Assembly: GCF_043951865.1 (NCBI RefSeq)
Contig: NZ_JBINJF010000008.1
Coordinates: 1 to 64,000 of the forward strand
Length of the DNA: 64,000 nucleotides
Origin: JAMQKA01 sp043951865
Lineage (GTDB): Bacteria; Bacteroidota; Rhodothermia; Balneolales; Balneolaceae
Reading direction: 5' to 3'
In this document: positions 27,033 to 35,759 of the stretch, one piece after another
Layout of the letters: each line of letters begins with the position of its first letter
Position numbering within the stretch: the first letter of the stretch is position 1
Notes under the pieces: model-generated
Databases searched by the model: none
Seen by the model: the letters and a program-made list of their open reading frames with translations, nothing else
What the model was told of the DNA's origin: nothing
Position numbers and translations under genes: made by a program

Positions 27033-27218
27033 AACTCCCTCCAAATGTCATCTTATTTCATGAATCTGCAGCCTTTTGCCACTGCAATTCACTATAATTC
27101 GGGTTGTCGTTAAACTGTCGCGCCTTAAGATTTGCAGCATCGCCAGCAATTGATAACTTACTATAAAACAGTATGATAACCTAACGTGAGTAATCCACCA
27201 GCACCTCCACTAAGCAAG

Positions 27219-27863
27219 CTACTTGCGCAGCAGTTTGAATGCGTGATTCCAGGACTGTGTCTGCATTCCATACTTCACCCATAGAATGCACATCGGTTCG
27301 AGCTCCCGTGCCCCTTCGATACCGCCTATATCGATAACATACCAGCCAAAAAGCTCGCAAATTTCCATGACTGTCTCTTTGGCATCGTCATTATTGCCAC
27401 AGATAAACATATCGGGCGGACCGCCAGGAAAGTCCGGATCCACCATATGGGCATTTCCCACAATGTTAAAAACCTTCACGATATGCGCATCCGGCAGCCA
27501 GCGCTGAACCTGCTCTCCGCCGGAATCTGTGTGGCCTAAGGCCAGGCGGGGCGGTTTGCCCTCCTCAAAAATCAGTGGATTGGTCACGTCGAGTACTGTT
27601 TTTCCTTTAAAGTTTGACTTTCCAGCCAGCCTTAACGCGCTTTCACAGCCACTCCACGCCACTGCTAATACAAGAATCTCACCGTAATCAGCGACCTCTT
27701 CAAATGTTCCAGCCGATGCTTTTCTTCCCGCCTTCTTCAACCATTGCTGAACATTCTCTGCCTGGGGAGTACGAGAACCCATCATTACGGGATGACCATA
27801 CTTAATAAATCCATCCCCCAAAGCTTTTCCCACATCACCAGAGCCCAAAATTCCGACCTTCAT
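27219..27863 (-). CDS. NADPH-dependent F420-reductase-like dehydrogenase (214 aa)
   Basis: The N-terminal nucleotide site GILGSGDVGKALGDGF matches the GxGxxG dinucleotide motif. The later VLDVTNPLIF and HIVKVFNIVGNAHMVDPDFP blocks match the F420:NADP oxidoreductase/NAD-binding superfamily (COG2085). Most bacterial members are not shown to use F420, and the true coenzyme partner is unknown here. The ATG at 27863 follows AGGAGGGG. Soluble and cytoplasmic. No genes of F420 biosynthesis are nearby, which favours the generic dehydrogenase label. Confidence 0.85.
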   Translation of the reverse strand: MKVGILGSGDVGKALGDGFIKYGHPVMMGSRTPQAENVQQWLKKAGRKASAGTFEEVADYGEILVLAVAWSGCESALRLAGKSNFKGKTVLDVTNPLIFEEGKPPRLALGHTDSGGEQVQRWLPDAHIVKVFNIVGNAHMVDPDFPGGPPDMFICGNNDDAKETVMEICELFGWYVIDIGGIEGARELEPMCILWVKYGMQTQSWNHAFKLLRK

Positions 27864-27997
27864 AGTCCCCTCCTACTCAACAAATAAAAGTTATTTGTCA
27901 AGAGTACATAAAAGTTGAATAATTTGCTTCAAAAAGAATACGGAAGGCTCAATATTTTTGGGCCAAAGTGATCTGCCGTGTTCAAGTAAATAATTCC

Positions 27998-28507
27998 TCA
28001 GCGGTGACGATTCCCGGGTCTGGGTTCTCTTCCTCTTCGCTGCGGACCCTGCATACTTTGTTCTAAAATTCGATCAAATCGGGAGCGTTGATTTTCATTC
28101 AGTATCTGCCGGATTTTACGAAAGTGATCGTAGTTGGCCCGTTCCAGCTCGGCATGGGCATGGCCAATCCTCCGGGCAAGGCTGTCGATCTGCCCCCGGG
28201 CCTCAAGGGTATCCGCAGTTTGCAGGATATTGAAGTAGACGGCCCTGTTTTTACGGACATCCTCCATAACCGAACGTATCCTTTGCATATGTTGCTGCCT
28301 GAGCTGCTGAATTTGAGTGCGCTGCTGTTGATTCAGCTCCAACTCACGCTCCAAAAATCGCTGTACACGGCGGGGTCGCTCATCATTGAGAATCGAAGTC
28401 TGTTGCGGCGGACGTATCATCCATACGGTAGCCAGCGTTCCGATGTTAAGTAACAACAGAATGATAAAACCGGCCAGGGCCCAGCGATATTTTTTTGCGT
28501 ATTCCAT
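27998..28507 (-). CDS. Spy/CpxP-like periplasmic protein, membrane-anchored (169 aa)
   Basis: An N-terminal transmembrane helix (about 10-31, WALAGFIILLLLNIGTLATV) is followed by a helical periplasmic domain. Two LTxxQ-like segments can be seen, LELNQQQRTQIQQLRQQHMQ and ILNENQRSRFDRIL, as in Spy/CpxP and heavy-metal sensor proteins. Members act as ATP-independent chaperones or as inhibitors of sensor proteins. It is the third gene of a sigma-factor operon (sigma, putative anti-sigma, this gene). Start ATG 28507 is 3 bp after the previous stop. The C-terminus is Arg/Pro rich. Confidence 0.78.
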   Translation of the reverse strand: MEYAKKYRWALAGFIILLLLNIGTLATVWMIRPPQQTSILNDERPRRVQRFLERELELNQQQRTQIQQLRQQHMQRIRSVMEDVRKNRAVYFNILQTADTLEARGQIDSLARRIGHAHAELERANYDHFRKIRQILNENQRSRFDRILEQSMQGPQRRGREPRPGNRHR

Positions 28508-28510
28508 GCT

Positions 28511-28861
28511 TTATTCCTCGCTGTTCAGTTCATAAATGGTGGGAATATCAAGCAGGTAGTCCTCTGCAAATGCTTCCAAACTTTGCTGCCGATCAGTCTC
28601 GTTTGCTCCATAGGCCTGATCATATTCAAGTACCGTCCAAATATTGAAGAAGACGAGAACCAGGGCGGCAGCTAATGCCAATGAAAATCGGGGATTCCAT
28701 CCTTGAGGAAGGACAGCTTGCTGCCTGTGACTGAGCTTTTCCTCCAGCCTGGCATAGAAAAAGTCATCTGTCTGTGCAGGCTTGATACCATCCCATGAGT
28801 GCATGGCCTGATCCACCTTCTTCTGAACATTATGATCTCTTTCCATCTCCTTTTCCCTCAT
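28511..28861 (-). CDS. Putative anti-sigma factor, single-pass membrane protein (116 aa)
   Basis: It starts at ATG 28861, overlapping the sigma-factor stop by 4 bp, which implies translational coupling. The N-terminal 60 residues are charged and helical and should be cytoplasmic (VQKKVDQAMHSWDGIKPAQT). A single transmembrane helix lies near 68-86 (FSLALAAALVLVFFNIWTVL). The short periplasmic tail is acidic (EAFAEDYLLDIPTIYELNSE). It lacks the HxxxCxxC zinc motif of ZAS anti-sigma factors. The operon position and topology make an anti-sigma role the best guess; sequence alone does not prove it. Confidence 0.62.
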   Translation of the reverse strand: MREKEMERDHNVQKKVDQAMHSWDGIKPAQTDDFFYARLEEKLSHRQQAVLPQGWNPRFSLALAAALVLVFFNIWTVLEYDQAYGANETDRQQSLEAFAEDYLLDIPTIYELNSEE

Positions 28862-29520
28862 TCGTTACTGTAATAATCGTAAAGCTGTTTTCGCAAATTT
28901 TTAGTTGCCCTGTAAATGAGCGACTCCACCGCCGAAACGCTGGTTTCCATCACGTCCGCAATCTCTTTGTAAGACAACCCTTCAATCTTCTGAAGCGTGA
29001 AGGCCACCCGCTGATTTTCAGTCAATTTTTCAATCTCCTTCATCAGGATATTTGCCTGTTCCTTCTGTTCCAGTGCCAGGCCAGGATGTTCGAAATAATG
29101 GTCCACCGCTAACCTGTCGGGATCTTTCCCCTCCTTGTTCATCATGGAACGGAAAAACGCCCATCGCTTTTTACGCTTGCGATAACGAATCAGCTCCAAC
29201 GACTTGGCTACGGCAATTTGATAAATCCAGGTAGTCAATGAGGCTTCTTCGCGAAATGTTTCTATGGAGTCAAATACCTGTATAAATACCTCCTGGGCCA
29301 GATCTTCGGCATCTTCGCGGTTGTGCACAAAACCGAGACACGTATTAAAGACGCGATCTTTATGCTTCTCCACCAATGTTTTGAAAGCATGGGAGTCGCG
29401 CTGTTTGAGCTGCTCTATCAGTGCTTCCTCGTTCTCCAAAAGTTGTTCCCGTAATAAACCTGTCCTTCTTTCGATTAGGTTAGCCACTATTTCGATCTCA
29501 AACAAGCGCGTACCGTGCAC
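28858..29520 (-). CDS. ECF-subfamily RNA polymerase sigma factor
   Basis: Region 2 contains the DAEDLAQEVFIQVFDSIETF core recognition motif and LTTWIYQIAVAKSLELIRYR for -10 contact. A linker with NKEGKDPD joins region 4, LTENQRVAFTLQKIEGLSYK and the helix-turn-helix ADVMETSVSAVESLIYRATK. The start is uncertain. The longest frame uses a GTG at 29520, but a GTG at 29487 or a TTG near 29440 would give a more usual ECF N-terminus (LENEEALIEQLKQRDSHAF). Followed directly by a membrane anti-sigma candidate and a Spy-like protein, so probably an envelope-stress sigma factor. Confidence 0.9.
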   Translation of the reverse strand: MHGTRLFEIEIVANLIERRTGLLREQLLENEEALIEQLKQRDSHAFKTLVEKHKDRVFNTCLGFVHNREDAEDLAQEVFIQVFDSIETFREEASLTTWIYQIAVAKSLELIRYRKRKKRWAFFRSMMNKEGKDPDRLAVDHYFEHPGLALEQKEQANILMKEIEKLTENQRVAFTLQKIEGLSYKEIADVMETSVSAVESLIYRATKNLRKQLYDYYSNE

Positions 29521-29548
29521 TCAACCATTTGAGCCTGAAACATCATTA

Positions 29549-30013
29549 TCATCTTCGGAAGTCCACCCCGCGCCTCCCGGATCTCATACCCTGGAGGTTG
29601 CCCCGGGCAAACGGGCTGTGAGCATCGAACACCACCTTTTGCTCGTCAGTGAGCAGATTGCGAACCTTCATTCGAGTCTCCAACCGTTGTTTCATCAGCT
29701 GGGTTGTCAGCGAACCGATCTCATCGATGACTTCATTGGCGGCATTCAGGTCGATATCGCTGCCGGTCGTAAGGGTACGTAATCGTGCCCGGTGTTCGTT
29801 GAGCTGGTTACGGATCTCGAGCCCCCTTTGCTGGGCATCCAGGTGAATCTGGCGGATCTGTTCGTGCTGTTCATCGGTTAGGTCCGGTATGCGATACATC
29901 GGCCGATCTGCTTGCTGGGATCTCCCCCGATCGGGCATCGAGCGCTGGGCAAATGCTGTTGTTGTAAGGGCCAGCAAAAGTAGGGTTAAGAATATCGAAT
30001 TGAGCTGTTTCAT
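29549..30013 (-). CDS. Spy/CpxP-like periplasmic protein, secreted (154 aa)
   Basis: The ATG at 30013, with GGAG 7 bp upstream, is chosen over one 4 codons earlier. A signal peptide (MKQLNSIFLTLLLLALTTTA, cleavage after FAQ) leads a helical protein. LTDEQHEQIRQIHLDAQQRG and LLTDEQKVVFDAHSPF are the two LTxxQ-type repeats of Spy/CpxP. The C-terminus is Arg-rich. It stands upstream of the ECF sigma gene on the same strand with a 28-bp gap. The four genes may form one stress-response operon, with a Spy-like protein at each end. Confidence 0.78.
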   Translation of the reverse strand: MKQLNSIFLTLLLLALTTTAFAQRSMPDRGRSQQADRPMYRIPDLTDEQHEQIRQIHLDAQQRGLEIRNQLNEHRARLRTLTTGSDIDLNAANEVIDEIGSLTTQLMKQRLETRMKVRNLLTDEQKVVFDAHSPFARGNLQGMRSGRRGVDFRR

Positions 30014-30154
30014 TGTTTTCTCCATTGAGATTGTTATTAAAATTCGCTCCGTACACCAGGTTAGATGCCAACTTTGGAGAAAACTTGTGGCCAGAATCAG
30101 ATTTTTTTAGTATTTAAAAAACCTTCATCCCCCATCCTTACAACATTCAATCAC

Positions 30155-31828
30155 TCATTCGTTGTACGTATCCGGCAGATCATTTTCATACAAGACTACA
30201 TCCCCTGCTCGAGCAAAATCCCGGACAATATCGTTTGCTTCAAAAAGACTGTTTACCACCCGGACCTGTTCTTCAGGAAAACCCACCGAGTGAATACCCT
30301 TAAGAATCGGCTGGGTGCGCTTCTTACCGACCAAAATGACCAGGTCGAGCCCGGCACGCCCGATGGCTTCCCCAAACTCCCGGTTTTTCTGCTCTTGCAG
30401 CTCTCCGAGCTCAATCATCCCCGGGGTAATGATGATACGACGGCCACTCTCGAATTGCGAAAGGATCTCTACGGCGTTCCTGGCTCCCACCGGGTTGGAA
30501 TTAAAGGCATCATCAATCACATACAGATCGCCCTCTTTTTTCAGCTCGAGCCGATGCTCAATCGGCTCGATATGCGAGGCGGCTACCGCCATCGTACCGG
30601 GACGGATATCAAAGAGCCTGGCCACCCCTGCGGCCAGCAGCAGGTTTTGCACGTTGTGCGCTCCCAGCAACTTCGTCTGAAAAGATTCGGTAACTCCGTT
30701 TATATGCAGCTTAAAACCGGTTCCCTCCGGACCATAGGTGATATCGGTGGCCCTGATCTCTCCCCGTTCCAGTCCCACTCCCACCACCTGTATATCTTCC
30801 CGCAAGTCGGCCATTTCGCGCACGAGGGGGTCATCAACGTTCAGCACCGCTTTCCCATTGGGATTCAGCCGCCGTACCAGCGTGCTTTTGGTCCGGGCAA
30901 TCGCCTCTTTCGAACCAAACGTCTCCAAATGGGCAATACCCACATTGGTAACAACCGCAATATCCGGCTGAACGATATCGCAGAGTTCGTCAATATTGCC
31001 CTCGTAGCGAGCCCCCATCTCAAGAATCAAAATTTGATGATGGGCCTCCAGATCGTTGTTGATTACCTTGCAGATACCCATCGGGGTGTTGTAGCTGCCC
31101 GGTGTTGAACAGACGCTGTACCGCTCTTCCAGCAGGTCGCGGATCATGAACTTGGTGCTGGTTTTACCATAGCTTCCGGTAATGCCGATCACCGCAAGCT
31201 CCGGCATGGAGGCGGCTTTTTTACGCGCCAGGTCGATATAATACTGGTGCACCCGTTTTTCAATGGGCGCCGTAAGCATGGCAGCCGGAAAGACCAGGAA
31301 CGGCATCAGGGCGTCGGCCAGCACCCAGCCGAAGGCCAGCACGTAGATATCGGCACTGTGAAACAGCGGCTGCTTCATGAGGATATCGGTGAATGGGATT
31401 CGGCCGAGATAGGCTCCGCCCGTGGCCATTACCGGGATCACAAGACTTAAAAGAGCATAGGGGATGGCAAGGCGAATCATGCGGGCAGTAAATACGATCG
31501 GTTTTTTCTGCCGGTCTCCCCGGTAGTAGTTGAACTTGCCAAACCAGAAAAAACCAAACATCGACAAGGTGATAATTGCGGCGCTGCCCGTAATCGTATT
31601 CGACATAAAATAGAGCAGTAAAAAAATCACCAGGTTGAAGAAGACATGCTCCGGCGTCAACACCCGCTGGTTCCAGTGCTCAAACAGCCACCCCCGGTAC
31701 TCTTTAATTTTATATCCCTTTTGCTGAAAGATGTGCAAAAAATACTTGCCTCTCAGAAATGTGTGGCGCGCCATCACCAGTACAAACGCGGCCATAAGCA
31801 GTTCAATAAACCGAAAATACAGATTCAA
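30155..31828 (-). CDS. Membrane-anchored Mur ligase family protein (MurF-like)
   Basis: The first 190 residues hold about five hydrophobic helices (for example 63-76, 80-96, 112-136, 158-182). The Mur ligase core follows: P-loop GITGSYGKTS (216-225), the NTPMG and EMGARYEGNIDEL substrate blocks, the NVGIAHLETFGS histidine segment, and the C-terminal NP-(V/A)-GARNAVEIL to PGMIELG. It lacks the usual N-terminal UDP-sugar domain of soluble MurF. The ligase order and the DDAFNSNP motif fit the MurF group, which adds D-Ala-D-Ala to UDP-MurNAc-tripeptide; an alternative amide ligation on a lipid-linked substrate is possible. The TTG at 31828 is a weak start; an ATG at 31795 is the alternative. Confidence 0.82.
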   Translation of the reverse strand: MNLYFRFIELLMAAFVLVMARHTFLRGKYFLHIFQQKGYKIKEYRGWLFEHWNQRVLTPEHVFFNLVIFLLLYFMSNTITGSAAIITLSMFGFFWFGKFNYYRGDRQKKPIVFTARMIRLAIPYALLSLVIPVMATGGAYLGRIPFTDILMKQPLFHSADIYVLAFGWVLADALMPFLVFPAAMLTAPIEKRVHQYYIDLARKKAASMPELAVIGITGSYGKTSTKFMIRDLLEERYSVCSTPGSYNTPMGICKVINNDLEAHHQILILEMGARYEGNIDELCDIVQPDIAVVTNVGIAHLETFGSKEAIARTKSTLVRRLNPNGKAVLNVDDPLVREMADLREDIQVVGVGLERGEIRATDITYGPEGTGFKLHINGVTESFQTKLLGAHNVQNLLLAAGVARLFDIRPGTMAVAASHIEPIEHRLELKKEGDLYVIDDAFNSNPVGARNAVEILSQFESGRRIIITPGMIELGELQEQKNREFGEAIGRAGLDLVILVGKKRTQPILKGIHSVGFPEEQVRVVNSLFEANDIVRDFARAGDVVLYENDLPDTYNE

Positions 31829-31947
31829 TGGAGGAAAGTCCGAATTAAATTGAGGTTAACAATATATTTGAAAGTCGCTAAAGTATTTGAGTTCCATTAT
31901 ATTAACAGCCCTCAATAAATCTTTCATCTAAACCAGGACGAAAATAT

Positions 31948-32961
31948 ATGAAATTAATTATCCCTATGGCAGGTCGCGGTACCCGGGTCCGTCCGCATTC
32001 GCATACGACCCCCAAGCCGCTGCTGCCCGTAGCCGGAAAAATGATTGTTGAACGCATTGTGGAGACGTTTGCCCGAACTCTCGACCGGGCGATAGATGAA
32101 ATTGTATTTATTCTGGGTCCCGATTTTGGGCAGGAAATCAAAGATGCGCTATCTGCGATGAGCGAACGTCACAACGCTAAATCCCGCTTCCGGGTTCAGG
32201 AGGAAGCGCTCGGTACGGCTCATGCGGTCTACTGTGCCGAGGAGGATCTCGAAGGCGAGTGCATCGTCGTTTTTGCAGACACTATTTTTGACACCGATTC
32301 AGAGGTATCGGTTGAAGAGGCTGATTCTGTCATCTGGCTGAAGGAGGTAGAGGATCCCTCCCGTTTCGGAGTGGCCGTACATGAAGAGGATAAAATCACC
32401 GATTTTGTAGAAAAGCCCGACAAACCGATCTCAAACCTGGCAATCATCGGGGTCTACTACTTCAAGGAGGCAGCCGACATCAAGAAAGAGATCGAATACC
32501 TGCTCGACAACAAAATTCGGGGAAAGGGCAACGAATACCAGCTTACGGATGCACTGGACCGCATGCTAAAAGACAACAAGGTTTTTAAAAAAGCGACTGT
32601 TGATGAATGGCTTGACTGCGGTACGCTCCCGGCCTGGCGAGCCACCTCGTCGGTAATCCTGGAAAAAGAGCAGGATCAACACCCGTACGACGAAAACGAT
32701 TACAAAAACACGACCATCCACGATCCGGTCTACCTAGGAGAAGGGGTAGAGCTGGAAAACTGCACCATTGGCCCCAATGCCAGCATAGCCGCCGGTTGCC
32801 GCTTAAAAAATACCACGGTAACGAACAGCATCGTGCGCTCAAATACAACTATTGAGGACAGCCATATCGAGAATTCAACCATCGGGCAGCACGTAGAGCT
32901 CAAGAATGTAAACCAGGAAGTACATCTGGGCGATCACTCCAAAATCGGCGTGGAAGTGTGA
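31948..32961 (+). CDS. Sugar-1-phosphate nucleotidyltransferase with beta-helix domain
   Basis: 337 residues. The N-terminal nucleotidyltransferase signature runs from PMAGRGTRVRPHSHTTPKPL with LPVAGK after it (from residue 6), as in RmlA/GlmU-N enzymes. EEALGTAHAVYCAEEDL and VVFADTIFDTD complete the NTP and metal site. GTLPAWRATSSVIL ends the first domain. The C-terminal part (from about 245) has isoleucine-patch hexapeptide repeats (VYLGEGVELENCTIGPNASI), a left-handed beta helix. It makes an NDP-sugar for envelope glycans; which sugar cannot be read. Divergent from the membrane Mur ligase with a shared 119-bp promoter region. Start ATG 31948. Confidence 0.87.
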   Translation: MKLIIPMAGRGTRVRPHSHTTPKPLLPVAGKMIVERIVETFARTLDRAIDEIVFILGPDFGQEIKDALSAMSERHNAKSRFRVQEEALGTAHAVYCAEEDLEGECIVVFADTIFDTDSEVSVEEADSVIWLKEVEDPSRFGVAVHEEDKITDFVEKPDKPISNLAIIGVYYFKEAADIKKEIEYLLDNKIRGKGNEYQLTDALDRMLKDNKVFKKATVDEWLDCGTLPAWRATSSVILEKEQDQHPYDENDYKNTTIHDPVYLGEGVELENCTIGPNASIAAGCRLKNTTVTNSIVRSNTTIEDSHIENSTIGQHVELKNVNQEVHLGDHSKIGVEV

Positions 32962-33052
32962 AAATGGTCTTGAGTCTTGAGTCTTGGGTTTGGGTCTCTT
33001 TTTTGCTCAGTAGCCAATTGTATTAAAAAATCAAAAAATCTCAGGCGCATAT

Positions 33053-33089
33053 AAACCTCCAGGGTTTTCGAAAACCCTGGAGGTTTTTT
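33053..33089. terminator. Perfect palindromic bidirectional terminator
   Basis: AAACCTCCAGGGTTTTC and its exact reverse complement GAAAACCCTGGAGGTTT meet head to head at 33053-33086 (17-bp arms, no loop spacer). A T-run follows on the plus strand and, in complement, an A-rich tract on the other side. It lies between convergent genes and can stop both. The same palindrome core is widespread in Bacteroidota genomes (recalled from general knowledge). Confidence 0.85.
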
Positions 33090-33137
33090 AAATGGCAACT
33101 CCCACCTCACTTACGACTCAAGACCCATCATACACAA

Positions 33138-34070
33138 CTAAATAAAATCCTCCAGCGGGCGATCCTGGTCCGCCTCGCGCAGGGCCTCATGAACCTCTTC
33201 ATGGTGGCCATCCGGCTCAAGGTGAATTGTGACAATCACATCTCCACGGACGCCGTCAATAAGCCTTCGCTCTAAGATTGTGGCGTCTTCGTGGGCGTGT
33301 TTCAGGCTGACGCCTTTTTCAAAAAGGGCGTGCAGCTCAATCCACGTGGTGTTGCCGGTGGTGCGGTGCCGCAGGTTGTGAATACTGCTCATTGAGCCGG
33401 GCAGCTCCTCCTGCAGGACGCCCCTGATCCTGCGATCGATCTGGGGATTTCGGCTGTCCATCAGCCCGTCAACCGAATATTTGAGGAGTTTGAATCCCTC
33501 GTACATAATAAATATTGCCAGCCCTACTCCCACAATTGAATCCAGCACTTCCCAGGAGGTAAACTTGATAATAAGCAGGGTCGCCACCACGCCAAGGCTG
33601 GTCCACACATCGGTAAGCGTATGGCGTGCATTGCTGACCACCATCATGTTATTTTCCTCCCGGCCCACCTTCAGCAGATATTGCCCGAGAAAAAAGTTGA
33701 TGCCCGCCGCGCCGCCCAGCAGGTAAATACCGGTGTTCAACTCTTGCAGGTTATAGCCGGTCAGGTAGGTATGTACAGACTGATAAATGATGGTAATGCC
33801 GGCAAGCAGAATAACCGCGCCCTCGACCCCCACCGAAAGATATTCCACACGTTCGTGACCGTAGAGATGTTTCTCATCGGGGGGTTTGGTGCTCAACAAA
33901 AATCCATAATATACAAACGCCACTGCCAGAACATGGATAAAAGATTCGGCCGCATCCGAGAGAGCCGTGGTTGAATTCGTGATCAGGAACCCGCTGCTTT
34001 TAATAAGCAACAGGCAGAACGATACGAACAGGCTGACACGAAGCGCTATTTTGGAACGAGACTGTTTCAC
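33138..34070 (-). CDS. Cation diffusion facilitator (CDF) metal exporter
   Basis: 310 residues with six transmembrane helices. The first pair carries ITNSTTALSDAAESFIHVLA and the metal-site residues expected in helix 2. Helix 5 has NARHTLTDVWTSLGVVATLL (the HxxxD motif). The cytoplasmic C-terminal domain has VDGLMDSRNPQIDRRIRGVL, HNLRHRTTGNTTWIELHALF and the family close. CDF exporters drive Zn, Mn or Fe out in exchange for protons. The start is a GTG at 34070; no upstream ATG is in frame. Its metal cannot be told from these motifs. Confidence 0.92.
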   Translation of the reverse strand: MKQSRSKIALRVSLFVSFCLLLIKSSGFLITNSTTALSDAAESFIHVLAVAFVYYGFLLSTKPPDEKHLYGHERVEYLSVGVEGAVILLAGITIIYQSVHTYLTGYNLQELNTGIYLLGGAAGINFFLGQYLLKVGREENNMMVVSNARHTLTDVWTSLGVVATLLIIKFTSWEVLDSIVGVGLAIFIMYEGFKLLKYSVDGLMDSRNPQIDRRIRGVLQEELPGSMSSIHNLRHRTTGNTTWIELHALFEKGVSLKHAHEDATILERRLIDGVRGDVIVTIHLEPDGHHEEVHEALREADQDRPLEDFI

Positions 34071-34158
34071 GACGGTTTCAAATGGATCAGTTTAGACCAA
34101 AAAGATTAGACAAAGAATACCTGAAAGCAAGTTCAATTGTTATTATTTTTACGCTCAT

Positions 34159-35610
34159 TTGAACAATCTGAACAGGCAACACCATTTCCCGTTGAAGGAT
34201 ATAGATCCCAAGCATAAAAAAGTTTTTTCCGTTATTTCCGAAGCCGGCGCTGCGCTCGACCAGCCGGTGTACGTGGTGGGCGGGTATGTCCGCGACTATT
34301 TCTTAAATCGATCCAAAGAAGACGATGCACTGGATATCGATTTTGTTACAGTAGGATCAGGAATTGAAATAGCCCGGGAGGTCGCATCCCGGCTGGGTAC
34401 CGATAATCTCGCCGTATTCAAACGGTTCGGAACCGCGCAGGTGAAGTATCAAGACCTGGACCTGGAGTTTGTCGGGGCCCGCAGGGAAAGCTACCGGCGC
34501 AACTCCCGAAAGCCGGTTGTGGAAGACGGCACCCTCGAGGATGACCAGCTCCGGCGCGATTTTACCATCAATGCCCTCTCCTGGTCGCTCAACAAAGAGA
34601 ACTTCGGCGAACTGCTGGATCCATTCAGCGGTATCCAGGACCTCAAAAAGCGATTGATCCGCACGCCGGTTGATCCCGAGCAAACCTTCGACGATGACCC
34701 GCTGCGCATGATGCGGGCCGTCCGGTTTGCCACCCAGCTCAATTTTGACATCGAAAAGAACACCTACAAGGCGATCGAAAAGATGGCCTCCCGCATCGAT
34801 ATCATCTCCAAAGAGCGGATCATCGAGGAGCTCAACAAAATTGTGATGGCTCCCACACCCTCTATCGGATTCTCCTACCTGTTTCGCACAGGTCTCCTGG
34901 AGAAGTTTTTTCCCGAAATGCACCGGCTGCACGGGGTCAAGGAGGTGCGCGGCGTGCGCCATAAAGACAACTTCTGGCATACGCTCAAAGTGCTGGACAA
35001 CGTGGCCGAAATGAGTGACAACCTCTGGCTGCGGTGGGCGGCCATCATGCACGACATCGCCAAACCGGCCACCCAGAAATTTGAAGAGGGAACGGGCTGG
35101 ACCTTCCACGGCCACGATGCAATCGGCGCCAAATGGGTCAAGTCGATTTTTCGGCGGCTGGGACTTCCTCTCGACGAGCGGATGCGGTATGTACGCAAGC
35201 TCGTGCGCCTGCACCTGCGGCCTATCGCCCTTGTCTCTGACGAGGTCACCGACAGTGCGGTCCGCCGACTCCTGTATGAAGCGGGAGAAGATATCGACGA
35301 CCTGATGACGCTGTGCCGGGCCGACATCACCAGCAAAAACGAGCGAAAAGTGCAACGCTATCACAAAAATTTCGATCGTGTTGAACAAAAAATCGAAGAG
35401 GTCGAAGAAAAAGATCGCATGCGCAGATGGACCAACCCGATCAGCGGAGACGAAATTATGGAGACCTTTGACCTGAAACCCGGACCGGTCATCGGCGAAA
35501 TTAAAGAGGCGATTAAAGAGGCCATACTGGAGGGAGAAATCCCCAACGAACATGATGCGGCATTCGATTACATGATGAAAATCAAAGACCAATTTATCAG
35601 TGAACAGTGA
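34159..35610 (+). CDS. cca: CCA tRNA nucleotidyltransferase with HD domain
   Basis: 483 residues. The head domain has GGYVRDYFL (41-49) and DID (59-61), the catalytic carboxylates. LRRDFTINALSW and LDPFSGIQDLKKRLIRTP follow, then the neck RMMRAVRFATQLNFDIEKNT. A C-terminal HD hydrolase domain has MHDIAKPAT near residue 300 and HGHDAIGAKWVKSIFRRLGL. The class II CCA-adding enzyme repairs or completes tRNA 3' ends; the HD domain adds phosphohydrolase activity. The TTG at 34159 is the only plausible start. It is divergent from the CDF gene with an 88-bp spacer. Confidence 0.93.
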   Translation: MNNLNRQHHFPLKDIDPKHKKVFSVISEAGAALDQPVYVVGGYVRDYFLNRSKEDDALDIDFVTVGSGIEIAREVASRLGTDNLAVFKRFGTAQVKYQDLDLEFVGARRESYRRNSRKPVVEDGTLEDDQLRRDFTINALSWSLNKENFGELLDPFSGIQDLKKRLIRTPVDPEQTFDDDPLRMMRAVRFATQLNFDIEKNTYKAIEKMASRIDIISKERIIEELNKIVMAPTPSIGFSYLFRTGLLEKFFPEMHRLHGVKEVRGVRHKDNFWHTLKVLDNVAEMSDNLWLRWAAIMHDIAKPATQKFEEGTGWTFHGHDAIGAKWVKSIFRRLGLPLDERMRYVRKLVRLHLRPIALVSDEVTDSAVRRLLYEAGEDIDDLMTLCRADITSKNERKVQRYHKNFDRVEQKIEEVEEKDRMRRWTNPISGDEIMETFDLKPGPVIGEIKEAIKEAILEGEIPNEHDAAFDYMMKIKDQFISEQ

Positions 35611-35759
35611 ACAGTATTACAGTGATCATGCTGATCACGTTAAATATTAGCTCTACACTGAATGATGTTTTGCTGAGATCGAAAATGTTTAAAATTTTTC
35701 ATTTTTTAGTTCTTAATTCCACTGTTAACTGACACACTGCCAAATTGTTAAACTGATAT

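Noticed and set aside
34357..35592. 411-codon minus-strand frame inside cca
   Set aside because: Antisense shadow of an intact, well-motif-supported gene; no domain of its own.
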